From the NCBI GenBank assembly GCA_015484935.1, contig WFUQ01000200.1, positions 1 to 10,504 of the forward strand: DNA of 10,504 nucleotides, given 5' to 3'. The first letter of the stretch is position 1; each line of letters opens with the position of its first letter. Made by a program: the position numbers and the translations under genes. Shown here in pieces: positions 1 to 6,582 of this stretch. Under the pieces are notes generated by a model that saw nothing but the letters and a program-made list of their open reading frames with translations, was not told the DNA's origin and did not search any database. This DNA comes from Gammaproteobacteria bacterium (GTDB lineage Bacteria; Pseudomonadota; Gammaproteobacteria; SZUA-229).

Positions 1-199
1 CCTGGTTTCCGAACGGCGCAGCCCCCAGCGTCCAGCCACCGGTAGTCGTATTCCATGAGGTATCGGCTGTCGGATCGGTGAAGGTATATTCCCAGGTTGC
101 ACCCGGTGGCAGAATAACAAACGCATTGGCAAATGAGGCCGTCAGCAGCGTCGCTGCTGCAAGCGTTGTCGTGATAATTTGTTTAAAATTTTGTGTCAT
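1..199 (-). CDS. Secreted protein, probable PEP-CTERM family (N-terminal 66 residues only)
   Basis: The gene runs off the left edge, so only the N-terminus is visible. It starts at ATG 199 behind an AGGAGA ribosome site. The first 26 residues form a classic signal peptide: basic start (K6), hydrophobic Ala/Leu/Thr core, and a cleavage-type end A-N-A before F27. The mature part begins FVILPPGATWEYTF and continues with a Trp/Thr/Gly-rich stretch ending in GWTLGAAPFGN. I associate this kind of sequence, from memory, with PEP-CTERM sorting-domain proteins of polysaccharide-producing bacteria; the sorting signal itself would lie outside the window. The sigma-54 promoter upstream and the unmistakable VPLPA-CTERM gene at the other end of the window support the assignment. 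The export signal is secure. The family is likely, not proven, and the function is unknown. Confidence 0.6.
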   Translation of the reverse strand, partial: MTQNFKQIITTTLAAATLLTASFANAFVILPPGATWEYTFTDPTADTSWNTTTGGWTLGAAPFGNQ

Positions 200-253
200 C
201 GCCTTGTTCTCCTGAGCTTGAATGAAGCTTATTGTTTCGTTACATACAGGTAA

Positions 254-268
254 GCAATATTCGAGCCA
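254..268 (-). promoter_or_regulatory. Sigma-54 (RpoN) -24/-12 promoter of the left exported-protein gene
   Basis: On the minus strand the sequence is TGGCTCG-AATA-TTGCTT. The GG (267-266) and GC (255-254) doublets are 12 bases apart, exactly the sigma-54 spacing (consensus TGGCACG-N4-TTGCW). The predicted start is near 242, giving a leader of about 43 nt before ATG 199. Sigma-54 promoters need an enhancer-binding activator. For PEP-CTERM genes the known candidate is the PrsK/PrsR two-component system, which is not in this window. Confidence 0.72.
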
Positions 269-359
269 CATCACCAACTGATTGATTTAGTTAGCAATGC
301 TTATCCCTCTGATTAAACACTGCGCAAAAAATGTAAATTATCGTGACACCTGAGCCGAT

Positions 360-740
360 TCAGGGTTTCAGCATCGCCTCAATCTCCGACATCCTGACCG
401 AATCTGGAAAATATTTGTTAGACCACTCGACCAGGCTCTTCATCACCGGTCCTAGATCCTTACCCTTTTCTGTCAGATAATAGGCATAACGTTTGGGGCG
501 TTCCTGATACAGCTCCCGCCTGATCAGCTCCTGCTCCTGCAAACGCTTCAGCCGGTCTGCCAGGATATTGCTGGGTATGCGCTCGACTGAGTCCTGTAGC
601 TCTTTAAAGGTGTGCTTGCCGAAAAAAATATCTCGCACTACCAACAACGTCCATTTATCTCCCAACACGTCCAGTACGCAAGCGACAGGACATCGCGAAC
701 GTTTACATTCTGTGGAGGAATAAGTGTTATCACCCGTCAT
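360..740 (-). CDS. HxlR-family winged-helix transcriptional regulator
   Basis: This is a 126-residue protein of typical HxlR (DUF24, MarR-like) size. The family signature is clear: C17-P-V-A-C-V-L-D-V-L-G-D-K-W-T-L-L at the N-terminus, then the recognition region F-K-E-L-Q-(x)-I-P-S-N-I-L-A-D-R-L-K-R-L (about 46-68), and the wing E-R-P-K-R-Y-A-Y-Y-L-T-E-K-G (about 80-94). Members bind DNA as dimers and usually repress a neighbouring, divergent gene. Several (YodB, HypR, QorR) sense electrophiles or oxidants through an N-terminal cysteine. Here C12, C17 and C21 are all N-terminal, so thiol sensing is plausible but inferred. It faces the glutathione S-transferase gene across a 96-bp gap containing two dyads, its likely operators. 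No clear ribosome site precedes ATG 740. Confidence 0.9.
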   Translation of the reverse strand: MTGDNTYSSTECKRSRCPVACVLDVLGDKWTLLVVRDIFFGKHTFKELQDSVERIPSNILADRLKRLQEQELIRRELYQERPKRYAYYLTEKGKDLGPVMKSLVEWSNKYFPDSVRMSEIEAMLKP

Positions 741-761
741 AGGCTGAATTTTATCTCAGTT

Positions 762-815
762 ACTTGCAATATAAAAGTTACATGGTTATCATCCAGTCAC
801 TTTCATATTAAAAGT
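762..815. promoter_or_regulatory. Twin HxlR-type operators in the divergent control region
   Basis: Two 17-bp dyads of the same form, ACTT-N9-AAGT, lie at 762-778 and 799-815, with centres 37 bp apart. The wider context repeats as AGTTAC at 758 and 776 and AGTCAC at 795 and 813 (steps of 18, 19 and 18 bp). ACT/AGT half-sites separated by an AT-rich centre are usual for HxlR-family operators. They are the best candidates for binding by the adjacent regulator; this is inference from position and symmetry. Confidence 0.55.
764..792 (+). promoter_or_regulatory. Probable sigma-70 promoter of the GST-MAPEG operon
   Basis: TTGCAA (764-769) and TATCAT (787-792) are separated by 17 bp, the optimal spacing. 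The start would be near 799. The -35 box lies inside the first dyad and the start point inside the second, so a bound repressor would block both. Confidence 0.5.
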
Positions 816-836
816 CACTAACTCACGGGAGAACGC

Positions 837-1442
837 ATGATGAAAATCAGTCTGTATCACCTGCATGGTTCGCGCTCGAAACGCGTACGCTGGGCACTGG
901 AAGAACTGGGGCTGAACTACGAACTGATCAACATCGACCTGTTCAAGGGCGAAGCCGACACCCCGGAGTACCGAGCTATTCACCCGCTGGGACAGCTGCC
1001 CGCCCTCAAGGTCGATGACGATGTGATGATAGAAAGCGGTGCCATGGTGCACTGGCTGGCAGATGCTCACCCTGAAGCCGGTCTTGCGCCTGCTCTCGAT
1101 TCTGATCTGCGACGCAAGTACGACCAGTGGATGTATTTCGCTGCGACCACACTGGAAGGCCCTGCATGGGAAAGAGTGTTACACGGCAAGATTCTGCCTG
1201 ACGAACACGCGGTCAAAGCCATCATCCCGTTTGCCGAAGCTCGACTGAAAGAGATACTGCCCGTCATCGAACAGGCACTCGACGATGCAGATTATCTGCT
1301 GGGAAAAACGTTCAGTGCAGCCGACATCATGATGGGTTACATCCTGATGTGGTTGCCGGATATGATCACACCCGAACTGAAATCCTACCTCGAACGCCTC
1401 ACCCGACGACCCGCTTATCAGCGCGCGGATGCTGCCAACTGA
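837..1442 (+). CDS. Glutathione S-transferase family protein
   Basis: This 201-residue protein has the two-domain cytosolic GST architecture. The N-terminal thioredoxin-like domain (about 1-80) shows S-L-Y-H-L-H-G-S-R-S-K-R-V-R-W-A-L-E-E-L, where a Ser/Tyr near residues 7-14 would activate the thiol, then the cis-Pro region H-P-L-G-Q-L-P-A-L and the glutathione gamma-glutamyl contact I-E-S-G-A-M. The helical C-terminal domain (about 90-201) contains the N-capping segment F-S-A-A-D-I-M-M-G-Y. The substrate cannot be read from the sequence; members conjugate or reduce electrophiles and peroxides. A GGGAG site precedes tandem ATGs at 837 and 840; the second is at least as well spaced. It is followed 43 bp later by a MAPEG gene in the same direction, and its likely repressor is divergent. 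Confidence 0.92.
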   Translation: MMKISLYHLHGSRSKRVRWALEELGLNYELINIDLFKGEADTPEYRAIHPLGQLPALKVDDDVMIESGAMVHWLADAHPEAGLAPALDSDLRRKYDQWMYFAATTLEGPAWERVLHGKILPDEHAVKAIIPFAEARLKEILPVIEQALDDADYLLGKTFSAADIMMGYILMWLPDMITPELKSYLERLTRRPAYQRADAAN

Positions 1443-1485
1443 TGATTATCCATTCACTTATTATAAACAATACGGAGATATCGAT

Positions 1486-1902
1486 ATGCCGATGCACACT
1501 CTGAATAGCGAACTCTACTGGCTCACACTCACTGTCATCATGACCGGTCTAATGTGGCTCCCTTACATCGTCAACCGTGTAATCGAGATCGGATTGGGTA
1601 CGGCGATATGGGATCCGCAGGGCATCACACAGACGAAAGTAACCTGGGCAGATCGCATGATGCGTGCACATGCCAATGCAGTGGAAAACATGGTGATCTT
1701 CATACCACTGGTGTTGATCGTGCAACTGGCTGGACTCAATAACTCGACCACAGCACTGGCTTGCGCACTGTACTTCTATGCGCGCCTGGCACACGTCATC
1801 GTGTTTACACTGGGGATACCACTATTGCGTATCCCCGCTTTTATGGCAGGCGTTATCGCACAGGCGATGCTGGCGTTGAGTATTGTTGAGATTATGGTGT
1901 AA
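1486..1902 (+). CDS. MAPEG-family integral membrane protein
   Basis: This 138-residue protein has about four hydrophobic segments (near 10-30, 68-84, 88-108 and 112-136), the MAPEG fold. The family motif R-A-H-A-N-A-V-E-N (60-68) is intact and is followed by I-F-I-P-L-V-L-I. A later segment, Y-A-R-L-A-H-V-I-V-F-T-L-G-I-P-L-L-R, matches the usual fourth region. Eukaryotic relatives are microsomal glutathione transferases and eicosanoid enzymes; most bacterial members are uncharacterised. I chose ATG 1486, preceded by CGGAGA at 7 bp, over an in-frame ATG at 1429 that lies inside the GST gene and would add 19 polar residues. Pairing with a soluble GST under one promoter suggests a shared role in glutathione-dependent detoxification, which is inference. 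Confidence 0.88.
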   Translation: MPMHTLNSELYWLTLTVIMTGLMWLPYIVNRVIEIGLGTAIWDPQGITQTKVTWADRMMRAHANAVENMVIFIPLVLIVQLAGLNNSTTALACALYFYARLAHVIVFTLGIPLLRIPAFMAGVIAQAMLALSIVEIMV

Positions 1903-1935
1903 CAGACGATTCAAACATCCAATCAACCACACAAG

Positions 1936-3093
1936 CTATCGCTTATCGATACTCACATACTCGCGTGGTGCTTCACCAGTGTAGATCTGGGTCGGTCTGA
2001 AGATACGGTTATCCGACAGTTGTTCACGCCAGTGCGCCATCCAGCCTGCGATACGTGACACGGCAAATATCGGTGTGAACTGGTCGGGCGGGATCCCCAT
2101 CTCGGTGTACAGGATACCCGAGTAATAATCCACGTTAGGATAAACGCCTTTAGGTCCAAGACGTTCTTCACAAGCTTCTTCCAGTGCCAGTGCGGTTTCG
2201 AACATGGGACTGAGGTTGCCGTGCTTCTCTGCCCACTCCATCATCATCTTCTGCAGGATGGTGGCACGCGGGTCTTTGGTTTTGTATTCACGATGTCCCA
2301 TACCCCAGATGACTTCCTTCTCGCCCTGTTTCATGTCCAGCCAGTCTTTGACATTCTCTGGCCGTCCGATCTCTTCGAGCATGCTCACCACACGCTGGTT
2401 GGCACCACCGTGTAATGGTCCGGCGAGGGTGCCGATAGCAGCAGCGATGACCAGAAACGGGCTCGCCAGCGTCGAGGCACATACCATGGCTGCAAAAGTC
2501 GATGCATTGATGGTGTGCTCTGCATGCATGATGAGACAGGCATCCATGATGCGAGACTCCAGTTCATCCGGCTCATAACCACGCAACATATACAGAAAGT
2601 TTTCTGCGTGCGACAGGTCACGTCGTGGCTCGATAGGGTCATAACCGTTGCGCACGTGCTCCCACATAGCAACGATGGTCGCCATGCGGGCGATGATCTT
2701 CACCGACATGCTGTGTACATAGTAAAGATCTTCACTGCCGTAACTTTCGGTCAGGACTTCTTCACCACCATAGAACATGCCCAGACTGGCAACCGCTGTC
2801 TGCAACATCTCCATCGGATGACCGGTGGCAGGCAGGTACTTCATCATCTCACGGATGTTGTATTTGACTCGTCGCTCGCCCTTCAACTGGGTATCGAATT
2901 CAGCGAGCTCATCCGAAGTAGGTAATGAACCATCGAGCAATAACAGCGAGGTTTCTTCAAAGGTACTCTGTTCTGCAAGCACCCGGATATCATATCCACG
3001 ATAGGCGAGCAGACCTTTCTCACCGTCTATATCGGAAATATTGGACTTGGTGGCAGGTACACCGGCAAGGCCTGGTAAATATTGACTGGTCAT
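1936..3093 (-). CDS. gltA: Citrate synthase (short, dimeric-type)
   Basis: This 385-residue enzyme condenses acetyl-CoA with oxaloacetate at the entry to the TCA cycle. All active-site blocks are present: the substrate-binding segment H-A-E-H-T-I-N-A-S-T (190-199), catalytic H228 in G-P-L-H-G-G-A-N, H267 in G-M-G-H-R-E-Y, and D322 in N-V-D-Y-Y-S-G. It ends with the family's C-terminal I-Y-T-G-E-A-P-R-E-Y. The length and the start L-P-G-L-A-G-V-P-A-T-K-S place it in the ~380-residue type I group typical of Gram-positives and archaea, not the ~430-residue NADH-regulated E. coli form. 2-Methylcitrate synthase (PrpC) has the same size and motifs, but no propionate genes (prpB, prpD, acnD) are next to it. 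ATG 3093 has a modest GGAAA upstream. It converges on the MAPEG gene with 33 bp between stops and no visible terminator. Confidence 0.93.
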   Translation of the reverse strand: MTSQYLPGLAGVPATKSNISDIDGEKGLLAYRGYDIRVLAEQSTFEETSLLLLDGSLPTSDELAEFDTQLKGERRVKYNIREMMKYLPATGHPMEMLQTAVASLGMFYGGEEVLTESYGSEDLYYVHSMSVKIIARMATIVAMWEHVRNGYDPIEPRRDLSHAENFLYMLRGYEPDELESRIMDACLIMHAEHTINASTFAAMVCASTLASPFLVIAAAIGTLAGPLHGGANQRVVSMLEEIGRPENVKDWLDMKQGEKEVIWGMGHREYKTKDPRATILQKMMMEWAEKHGNLSPMFETALALEEACEERLGPKGVYPNVDYYSGILYTEMGIPPDQFTPIFAVSRIAGWMAHWREQLSDNRIFRPTQIYTGEAPREYVSIDKR

Positions 3094-3142
3094 CTTGTTT
3101 TCCGTCTATCTCAGAGGGGGCATAGCTTAACAGAGTATCGCT

Positions 3143-3196
3143 TGTCGAACGATTCGTGTGTGTCGAACAACTATGCCGATAAGAACGCTGGCGTTC
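3143..3196. promoter_or_regulatory. gltA upstream region with a direct repeat and a short palindrome
   Basis: The 155 bp between erpA and gltA contain TGTCGAAC twice (3143-3150 and 3161-3168), 18 bp apart, and a perfect GAACGC-TG-GCGTTC palindrome at 3183-3196. The repeat lies 50-75 bp before the gltA start, where a promoter or operator would sit. The palindrome could be an erpA terminator stem, but no real T-run follows it on the minus strand. I see no convincing -35/-10 pair. Confidence 0.25.
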
Positions 3197-3248
3197 AGAA
3201 AAGTTTTTACTTCAGGTGGTTATGATGAAGGCCTGTTCACTTCGGTGA

Positions 3249-3626
3249 TCAGATCGAGAACGATGAACCACAGCCGCAGGTAGATTTTGCATTGGGGTTA
3301 TTGATGACAAAACGTGAACCTTCGAGCCCTTCCAGATAATCCACTTCGGCACCACCCAGATATTGCTGACTCATGGTATCGACCAGCATGGTGACACCAT
3401 CTTTCTCGACCTGTATATCGTTGTCGTTCACCTTCTCGTCGAATTCGAAACCATACTGAAAGCCTGAACACCCGCCTCCACTGACGACGACACGCAGTTT
3501 CAGATCGGGATTGCCTTCTTCTTCGATGAGCTTTTTGACTTTCGCTGCAGCGGCATCAGTCATGATTACAGGTGCCTGCTCCGCTGACTGCGGTTGCATT
3601 GGTGCGATACTGATCTGTATATCCAT
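3249..3626 (-). CDS. erpA: Iron-sulfur cluster insertion protein ErpA (A-type carrier)
   Basis: This 125-residue member of the HesB/IscA family receives assembled Fe-S clusters and passes them to apoproteins, in E. coli including isoprenoid enzymes IspG/IspH and respiratory complexes. The three cluster-ligand cysteines are in place: C53 in S-G-G-G-C-S-G-F, and C117 and C119 in the C-terminal T-C-G-C-G-S-S-F. The core begins at [11 protein letters not shown] chose ATG 3626, which has GAGAG a few bases upstream. An in-frame TTG at 3665 would add 13 residues foreign to the family. It lies downstream of the bactofilin gene, the same order as in Pseudomonas, but with its own strong promoter. Confidence 0.93.
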   Translation of the reverse strand: MDIQISIAPMQPQSAEQAPVIMTDAAAAKVKKLIEEEGNPDLKLRVVVSGGGCSGFQYGFEFDEKVNDNDIQVEKDGVTMLVDTMSQQYLGGAEVDYLEGLEGSRFVINNPNAKSTCGCGSSFSI

Positions 3627-3696
3627 GGAGACTCTCGAATTCGGTAATGAAAAACGCCCGATCAAGCTATATTAGAAATGGCTTAATCAGGCGCTT

Positions 3697-3725
3697 ATTG
3701 TAGATATCCTGACTAAAACAGTCAA
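3697..3725 (-). promoter_or_regulatory. Strong sigma-70 promoter of erpA, overlapped by a dyad
   Basis: On the minus strand TTGACT (3725-3720) and TACAAT (3702-3697) are 17 bp apart, each matching consensus at five of six positions. Transcription would start near 3690, leaving a leader of about 65 nt. A perfect dyad, TGACT-N5-AGTCA (3710-3724), covers the -35 box and part of the spacer and may be an operator. It does not resemble the IscR site types I know. Confidence 0.65.
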
Positions 3726-3772
3726 GTATTCACGATGGAGTATCCAGCCCGTTTACATGGTGCTGAAAAACA

Positions 3773-4216
3773 TCAGGATTGGGCGGCAACGCCGGGCTGA
3801 ATCTCGGTCACTTTGGAGTCGGAATGCTCTTTCTGGTGTTCCAGCAGCTTTTTCTCGGCTTCTCGCACCATGCGGCCATTGACCTCGGCACCTGTTGCCA
3901 TTTCGAGCAAACTGTAGTGAACATTGCCGAAGATACGCGCTTTTGGCGACAACTCCAGCTTCTGGGTCGCGTACACATTGCCACGCACTTCGCCATTGAT
4001 AACGGCGAAGGAGACACTGACATCACCTTCTACGCTACCGCTCTCACTCACCACCAGCACGGAGTTATCGTGACCCGGATCAGCGTTCACATTGCCGACG
4101 ATCTTGCCGTCGAGATGCAGACCACCGGCAAACTTGATATCACCGGTTATTTCGATTCCATGACCGATCAGTGTGTCGATCTTGGATGATTTGATTTTAT
4201 TGTTATTGCCCCACAT
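3773..4216 (-). CDS. Bactofilin (polymer-forming cytoskeletal protein)
   Basis: This 147-residue protein is a typical bactofilin (formerly DUF583). The central part (about 15-112) is a right-handed beta-helix built from short Gly/Val/Ile-rich repeats such as I-T-G-D-I-K, L-D-G-K-I-V-G-N-V, V-E-G-D-V, I-N-G-E-V-R-G-N-V-Y-A and I-F-G-N-V-H-Y. It has a short polar N-terminus and a charged helical C-terminal tail (E-A-E-K-K-L-L-E-H-Q-K). Bactofilins self-assemble into filaments without nucleotide, often at the inner membrane, and organise cell-wall or polar machinery. ATG 4216 has an AGGGGG ribosome site inside the preceding gene, and the first 14 bases overlap that gene's end. This suggests translational coupling with the membrane coiled-coil protein, a possible anchor. 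Confidence 0.93.
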   Translation of the reverse strand: MWGNNNKIKSSKIDTLIGHGIEITGDIKFAGGLHLDGKIVGNVNADPGHDNSVLVVSESGSVEGDVSVSFAVINGEVRGNVYATQKLELSPKARIFGNVHYSLLEMATGAEVNGRMVREAEKKLLEHQKEHSDSKVTEIQPGVAAQS

Positions 4217-4958
4217 TCTGCGTACCCCCTGCAGTTAGGTCGGTCCAGGCAAATTGTTCGTCAACCACATCGATGCGCTTGGAACTGGGCTTCACCTGTA
4301 CCCTCATTGTTTCTGGCCGGAACGTCGCCGGCAGTTTCAAATCGCCCTCAAGATTCTGGAAATATTTAAACCCGAACTTGAGCGGTTTCTTTGCTTTTTT
4401 TGACACATTTTTCAGCGGAATGACTGTCTCGACTCCGTCCTGCGACCCCTTCAGGCTCACTTTCAGCACCCCGCGTACAAAGCGGTCATTTCGACCACGT
4501 TGGCTCACCATGATCCGATACTGGTAGCCACCTTCTCCATCCGGATTCAGCTCGATGGTCTGAATAGCGACTGCACGTTTGGTATCTTCAGGTGATACGA
4601 TGCTTTTATAGAAAGATAATTCCTTCTTCAGTTCCATCACTTCGGATTGCGCTGTCGCCAGCGTCGCCTGCAGCTCGGAACTCGCATTACTGTCAATCTG
4701 ACTGTTACGTTCAAGCATAGCAGCCTGGTGCTGATATTCACTGATTTCGGCGTGTGCGAGTTCCAGTTGATGGGTCAGCTGCGCGATCTCGGTTTCTTTC
4801 ACGGCAGAATCGTATCCGGCCACATTCCGGCCGTATTCGTAACTGAGCCATATCGAAAATAACACAAGCAATATCAACAATATAGCGGCAGCCAGCCAGC
4901 GACCGGGGCGCTGTATGGTCAACAGCATTCGGGTTTCGAGCGGTTTGGGTGTCATCAT
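4203..4958 (-). CDS. DUF6776-like membrane coiled-coil protein
   Basis: This 251-residue protein has a short cytoplasmic N-terminus, one strongly hydrophobic segment (21-40), a coiled coil of heptad-like Glu/Gln/Leu sequence (about 54-115) and a beta-rich C-terminal domain (about 122-245) with S-F-Y-K-S-I-V-S-P-E, G-G-Y-Q-Y-R-I-M-V-S-Q and K-F-G-F-K-Y-F-Q-N-L-E-G. The layout predicts an inner-membrane protein with a periplasmic coiled coil. I recognise it as the gene found between argC and bactofilin in Pseudomonas-like genomes; the DUF number is from memory. No enzymatic motif is visible. It starts 6 bp after argC (tandem ATGs at 4958 and 4955) and overlaps the bactofilin gene by 14 bp, so the three are almost certainly co-transcribed. 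Confidence 0.75.
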   Translation of the reverse strand: MMTPKPLETRMLLTIQRPGRWLAAAILLILLVLFSIWLSYEYGRNVAGYDSAVKETEIAQLTHQLELAHAEISEYQHQAAMLERNSQIDSNASSELQATLATAQSEVMELKKELSFYKSIVSPEDTKRAVAIQTIELNPDGEGGYQYRIMVSQRGRNDRFVRGVLKVSLKGSQDGVETVIPLKNVSKKAKKPLKFGFKYFQNLEGDLKLPATFRPETMRVQVKPSSKRIDVVDEQFAWTDLTAGGTQNVGQ

Positions 4959-4964
4959 GGGTGC

Positions 4965-5996
4965 TTAAGGCATCAATGCAGGCTGTAACAGGCCGGCTGT
5001 TTCATCCAGTTGGAACATAAGATTCATGTTCTGTATAGCCTGTCCGGCGGCACCTTTCACTAAATTATCGATAACCGATGAAATAACGATGGTATCCCCG
5101 CCCTGTGGACGGAACACGGATATACGACACAGATTGCTGCCACGTACCGAACGGGTCTCCGGCATGCTCGCCTGAGCCAGCACATCGACGAACGGCTCAT
5201 CCTGATAACGCTGTGCATAAAGCGCCTGAAGATCGGGCGTATCGGCTTTCGATACGGCATACAGTGTGGCTTCGATGCCCCGTATCATCGGGGTCAGATG
5301 CGGCACGAAGGTGAGACCGACCTGATGACCACATGCCATTGCCAGATTCTGTTTGATCTCGGGCAGATGACGATGGCCATCGACGGCATAGGGCTTGAAG
5401 TTTTCCGAGGTCTCACACAACAGGGTCGCGGTGCTGGCACCTCTGCCTGCGCCGCTGACACCCGACTTGGCATCGGCGATCAGATGGCTATCTTCTATCA
5501 ACCCCTGTTCGATCAAAGGCAAAAAACCCAATGTCACAGCGGTAGGATAACAACCCGGGTTGGCGATCACCCGTGCGGTTTTGATGGCATCACGATTCAT
5601 CTCAGGCAGACCATAGACTGCTTCTGCGACGATATCGGCGCAGGCGTGCTTCATGCCGTACCAGTTTTCCCACTCGTCGATATCTTTGATACGGAAGTCA
5701 GCTGCCAGATCGATGACCCGCGCCCCTCTCTGTAGCAGCTCTTCCACCATGGTCATGGCCGTACCGTTCGGGGTGGCGAAGAACACCACATCGCAGGCAC
5801 CGAGTGTTTCGACATCAGGTTCGGTGAATTCGATATCGACAAAACCACGCAGGTTGGCGAACAGATCCGACACCTTGCGACCCGACTCGGAACGCGAAGT
5901 GACCATCTTGAGATTCACATCCGGGTGCACAGCGAGCAGACGCAGTAACTCTACGCCGGTATAACCTGTGCCACCTACCACACCTACATCTAACAC
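4965..5996 (-). CDS. argC: N-acetyl-gamma-glutamyl-phosphate reductase
   Basis: ArgC reduces N-acetyl-gamma-glutamyl phosphate with NADPH in arginine biosynthesis. The N-terminal Rossmann motif [17 protein letters not shown] (5-21) binds NADP. The catalytic cysteine is C149 in A-N-P-G-C-Y-P-T, followed by K-S-G-V-S-G-A-G-R and the conserved [11 protein letters not shown] chose GTG 5996 (343 residues, the usual family length), which follows AGGGGA at 8 bp. An in-frame ATG at 6041 would add 15 residues not seen in ArgC and would begin inside a terminator-like hairpin. It heads a block with the DUF6776-like and bactofilin genes and is divergent from hemJ. No other arg gene is nearby. Confidence 0.93.
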   Translation of the reverse strand: MLDVGVVGGTGYTGVELLRLLAVHPDVNLKMVTSRSESGRKVSDLFANLRGFVDIEFTEPDVETLGACDVVFFATPNGTAMTMVEELLQRGARVIDLAADFRIKDIDEWENWYGMKHACADIVAEAVYGLPEMNRDAIKTARVIANPGCYPTAVTLGFLPLIEQGLIEDSHLIADAKSGVSGAGRGASTATLLCETSENFKPYAVDGHRHLPEIKQNLAMACGHQVGLTFVPHLTPMIRGIEATLYAVSKADTPDLQALYAQRYQDEPFVDVLAQASMPETRSVRGSNLCRISVFRPQGGDTIVISSVIDNLVKGAAGQAIQNMNLMFQLDETAGLLQPALMP

Positions 5997-6013
5997 CTGA
6001 CAGTTCCCCTGTA

Positions 6014-6035
6014 AAAAAGCGGGTTCAGAACCCGA
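6014..6035 (-). terminator. Terminator-like hairpin in the argC leader
   Basis: On the minus strand CGGGTT-CTG-AACCCG is followed by C and then TTTTTT, the form of a short intrinsic terminator, ending a few bases before the argC ribosome site. In this position it could attenuate argC or stop upstream antisense transcription. The stem is only 6 bp and no competing antiterminator was worked out. Confidence 0.4.
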
Positions 6036-6145
6036 TAGCATCGGCTCTGAAACCGCGTTATAAATCGATGATCAGAGCGGTATGAAGCCCCGTCCGACCA
6101 CGTGGTATTATGCACTGAATTAACAATAAAGTGGCTGAAAACACC

Positions 6146-6568
6146 ATGCTGTGGGTAAAAGCATTTCATATTATTTTTATGGTGACCTGGTTCGCCGGTC
6201 TGTTTTATCTGCCTCGCCTGTTCGTCTACCATGCCAGTTCGAGTGATGAAGTCAGTAACGAGCGATTCAAGATAATGGAGCGTAAACTGTTCTGGGGTAT
6301 CACCACACCCGGTGGAGTACTCACTGTCGTCTTCGGTCTGTGGTTGATCCATTATCTGGGCAGCGGTGTACTGTCTACCCTGTGGATGCAGGCCAAACTC
6401 ACGCTGGTACTGTTGCTCATCGTGTATCACATCTGGTGTGGCAAACTGGTCGCGGATTTCGGGGATGATCGCAATACCCGCTCGCATGTCTGGTTCCGCT
6501 GGTTCAACGAAGCTCCGGTTCTGGTGCTGATCGCCATCGTGCTGCTGGTCGAATTACAACCGCTGTAA
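6146..6568 (+). CDS. hemJ: HemJ, protoporphyrinogen IX oxidase
   Basis: This 140-residue protein has about four transmembrane helices and oxidises protoporphyrinogen IX to protoporphyrin IX in bacteria lacking HemG and HemY. The start L-W-V-K-A-F-H-I-I-F-M-V-T-W-F-A-G-L-F-Y-L carries the conserved first-helix histidine (H8). The following P-R-L-F-V-Y-H, the central K-L-F-W-G-I-T-T-P-G and K84 in M-Q-A-K-L-T-L-V match the family; the conserved His and Lys are implicated in heme binding and activity. I prefer ATG 6146, which gives the usual M-L-W-V-K-A start. An in-frame GTG at 6131 is possible and neither has a strong ribosome site. It is divergent from argC and converges on rppH with 14 bp between stops. 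No other heme gene adjoins. Confidence 0.9.
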   Translation: MLWVKAFHIIFMVTWFAGLFYLPRLFVYHASSSDEVSNERFKIMERKLFWGITTPGGVLTVVFGLWLIHYLGSGVLSTLWMQAKLTLVLLLIVYHIWCGKLVADFGDDRNTRSHVWFRWFNEAPVLVLIAIVLLVELQPL

Positions 6569-6582
6569 CCACACGCTACGAA

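Noticed and set aside
1429..1485. Upstream ATG extending the MAPEG protein by 19 residues
   Set aside because: It lies inside the GST gene, adds polar residues before the first membrane helix, and ATG 1486 has a good ribosome site.
1936..3093. 2-Methylcitrate synthase (prpC)
   Set aside because: Size and motifs cannot exclude it, but there is no prpB, prpD or acnD nearby and the gene stands alone, so citrate synthase is the simpler call.
3183..3196. GAACGC-TG-GCGTTC palindrome as a LexA/DinR box
   Set aside because: The Gram-positive box needs GAAC-N4-GTTC, here the spacing is 6; it also does not fit the E. coli CTGT-N8-ACAG form. No SOS gene is adjacent.
3627..3665. TTG start extending ErpA by 13 residues
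   Set aside because: The rare start codon adds residues that family members lack; ATG 3626 is better placed.
5298..5735. 145-residue open frame on the plus strand opposite argC
   Set aside because: It lies wholly inside argC, whose protein is clearly conserved; no start signal or family features.
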